DNA from: Microbacterium sp. 11MF
GTDB lineage: Bacteria; Actinomycetota; Actinomycetes; Actinomycetales; Microbacteriaceae
Assembly (NCBI RefSeq): GCF_000383475.1
Contig: NZ_KB911459.1
Coordinates: 758,467-822,466 of the forward strand
Direction of reading: 5' to 3'
Length of the DNA stretch: 64,000 bases
The notes beneath the pieces were generated by a model. It searched no databases. It was not told the origin of the DNA and worked only from the letters and a program-made list of their open reading frames with translations. Shown here in pieces: positions 63,013-64,000 of the stretch. The translations under genes were made by a program, and so were the position numbers. Position 1 is the stretch's first letter, and every line of letters begins with the position of its first letter.

Positions 63013-64000
63013 TCAGGCGTCGTCGGCGGTGGCGTCGGTGCGTCGCCGCCGACGCGCACCCCGCGCCACCCGGACGATGAGGACGACCACCGCAGCGACG
63101 GCGAGCCAGGGGAGGAGGAACCCCAGGCCGATCACGACCCCGTTGAGGGTCACGAGCAGGGCGTTCCAGCCGGTGGCGAACCCGTCACCGAACCCGTCCG
63201 GCTCGGCGGCCACAGCCTGGCCGGGGCGCGAGATCGTGATGGTCGCGCTCGAGAGCGCGACATCGTCGGCGAAGGTCTTCTCCCGGGCGCGCAAGGCGTC
63301 GAGATCCGCCTGACGCTGGGCGAGTGCGTCCTCGGCCGCCAGGACGTCCGCCGTGCTCGCGGCATCCGCGATCAGTCCGCGGAGGCGCTCCACGGACGTC
63401 TCGAGCGACGCGATCCGGGCGCGGAGGTCCGTCGTCTCGGCCGTGACGTCGTCCCGTGAGATGTCGGTGGCTCGGACGGCGCCCAGGTCGTCGAGGTCGC
63501 GGAGGAAGTCCGTGAGGCCCGTCGCGGGGATGCGCACCGTGATGCGGGCATCCCCGGTGGCCGCAGCGTCATCCGTCGCCGCGTCGCTGACGGTCAAGGA
63601 CTCGACGTACCCCCCGGATGCCTGGGCTCTCGTCCCGATCTCATCGGCGGCATCGGCGGGGTCGTCGGCCTCGAGGCGCGCCTCGGCGCGGGCGATCACG
63701 GCTCGCTCGTCGACGGGCGCTGCGGCCGCGCCGGCGTCGCCGAGATCCTGCAGGCCACCGCTCATCTCGGTGCCCTCGGCAGCCGGTCGTGCCATCGACT
63801 CCTGCGACGCGGCGCCGTCGGCGATGGATCCGGCGCCGGCGCCGCTCCCGAGGGCCGGGCCGACGAACCCGGCGACGACGAGGACCGCAGCCGCTGCGGC
63901 GGCATAGGCCCATCCGCGTCGACGACGCCGCGTCGCACCGTTGCGGGCGGTGCTCTCCGTCGCCGCGATCTCGGCGAACAGCGCCCTCTCGATGTCGTCC
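63013..64000 (-). CDS. DUF4349 membrane protein, 5' end cut by the window edge
   Basis: The frame is open to the edge of the window, so about 328 C-terminal residues are visible and the start lies beyond 64000. The visible part begins D-D-I-E-R-A-L-F-A-E-I and then has one membrane helix after R-R-R-R-R-G-W. An outer domain with S-G-G-Y-V-E-S and R-I-P-A-T-G-L-T-D-F-L and a long coiled coil (L-R-A-R-I-A-S-L-E-T-S-V-E-R-L) follows. A second helix near the C-terminus ends in the basic stretch R-G-A-R-R-R-R-R. This matches DUF4349. The N-terminal part before the first helix resembles a short anti-sigma-like cytoplasmic region, but too little is visible to be sure. Confidence 0.82.
   Translation of the reverse strand, partial: DDIERALFAEIAATESTARNGATRRRRRGWAYAAAAAAVLVVAGFVGPALGSGAGAGSIADGAASQESMARPAAEGTEMSGGLQDLGDAGAAAAPVDERAVIARAEARLEADDPADAADEIGTRAQASGGYVESLTVSDAATDDAAATGDARITVRIPATGLTDFLRDLDDLGAVRATDISRDDVTAETTDLRARIASLETSVERLRGLIADAASTADVLAAEDALAQRQADLDALRAREKTFADDVALSSATITISRPGQAVAAEPDGFGDGFATGWNALLVTLNGVVIGLGFLLPWLAVAAVVVLIVRVARGARRRRRTDATADDA

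Overview
This is a stretch of chromosome from a high-GC actinobacterium, most likely a Microbacterium or a close relative in Microbacteriaceae. The evidence is a GC content near 70%, almost only G/C third codon positions, a typical actinobacterial gene set (ATP-dependent LigD with Ku, a reduced Tad pilus locus, RskA-type anti-sigma factor, prfB/ftsE/ftsX/smpB/ssrA neighbourhood, HisN, fruR-fruK-fruA-ptsH), many GTG starts and many apparently leaderless genes. The genus is inferred from style and gene order, not from a database search. I saw no prophage, insertion sequence, CRISPR array or plasmid function.

Layout. 1-5.5 kb: the end of rdgB, a cation diffusion facilitator, a divergent non-homologous end-joining pair (ligD and ku), a DedA membrane protein and tRNA-Leu. 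5.5-7.1 kb: a lipoprotein and a lower-GC patch of small membrane-protein genes bounded by an 11-bp direct repeat. 7.1-11.5 kb: a compact Tad-type pilus operon. 11.5-13.4 kb: a small hypothetical gene preceded by micro-ORFs, and an MFS exporter. 13.4-22.7 kb: prfB, then a surface-protein/sortase/ECF sigma/anti-sigma cassette, then ftsE-ftsX-smpB, an SDR protein, a Nudix hydrolase and tmRNA. 22.7-25.4 kb: a lipoprotein with hisN, tRNA-Lys and corA. 25.4-31.0 kb: an eight-gene minus-strand operon that starts with an osmoprotectant ABC transporter. 31.2-36.4 kb: a flavin disulfide oxidoreductase, an IclR regulator with a CoA-transferase/thiolase operon, and a small membrane protein. 36.4-38.6 kb: trehalose synthesis (otsA, otsB). 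38.6-54.4 kb: branched-chain amino acid and serine genes (ilvD, ilvB, ilvN, ilvC, serA, leuB, ilvE) broken up by membrane proteins, a TetR/MFS pair and an FAH-family enzyme, then gltX and tRNA-Gln. 54.7-57.8 kb: a small conserved protein, a DUF262/DUF1524 protein of the GmrSD restriction type, and a putative iron-dependent oxygenase behind a possible iron box. 57.9-62.1 kb: the fructose PTS operon. 62.1 kb to the end: a metallo-hydrolase, tRNA-Glu and a DUF4349 membrane protein cut by the window edge.

How the genes work together. otsAB and the osmoprotectant importer both serve osmotic stress. The ilv/leu/serA genes supply pyruvate- and phosphoglycerate-derived amino acids. fruR-fruK-fruA-ptsH is a self-contained fructose uptake and phosphorylation unit. 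The thiolase/CoA-transferase operon degrades a beta-keto acid under IclR control. ssrA and smpB supply trans-translation, and ligD and ku repair double-strand breaks.

The most unusual points are the DUF4397 protein/sortase/ECF sigma/RskA cassette with a SigK-like promoter between prfB and ftsE, the direct-repeat-bounded patch before the Tad locus, the chain of coupled micro-ORFs behind the MFS gene at 12 kb, and a strongly over-represented GGATGCC/GGCATCC heptamer. No gene-free stretch exceeds 300 bases except where tmRNA lies.
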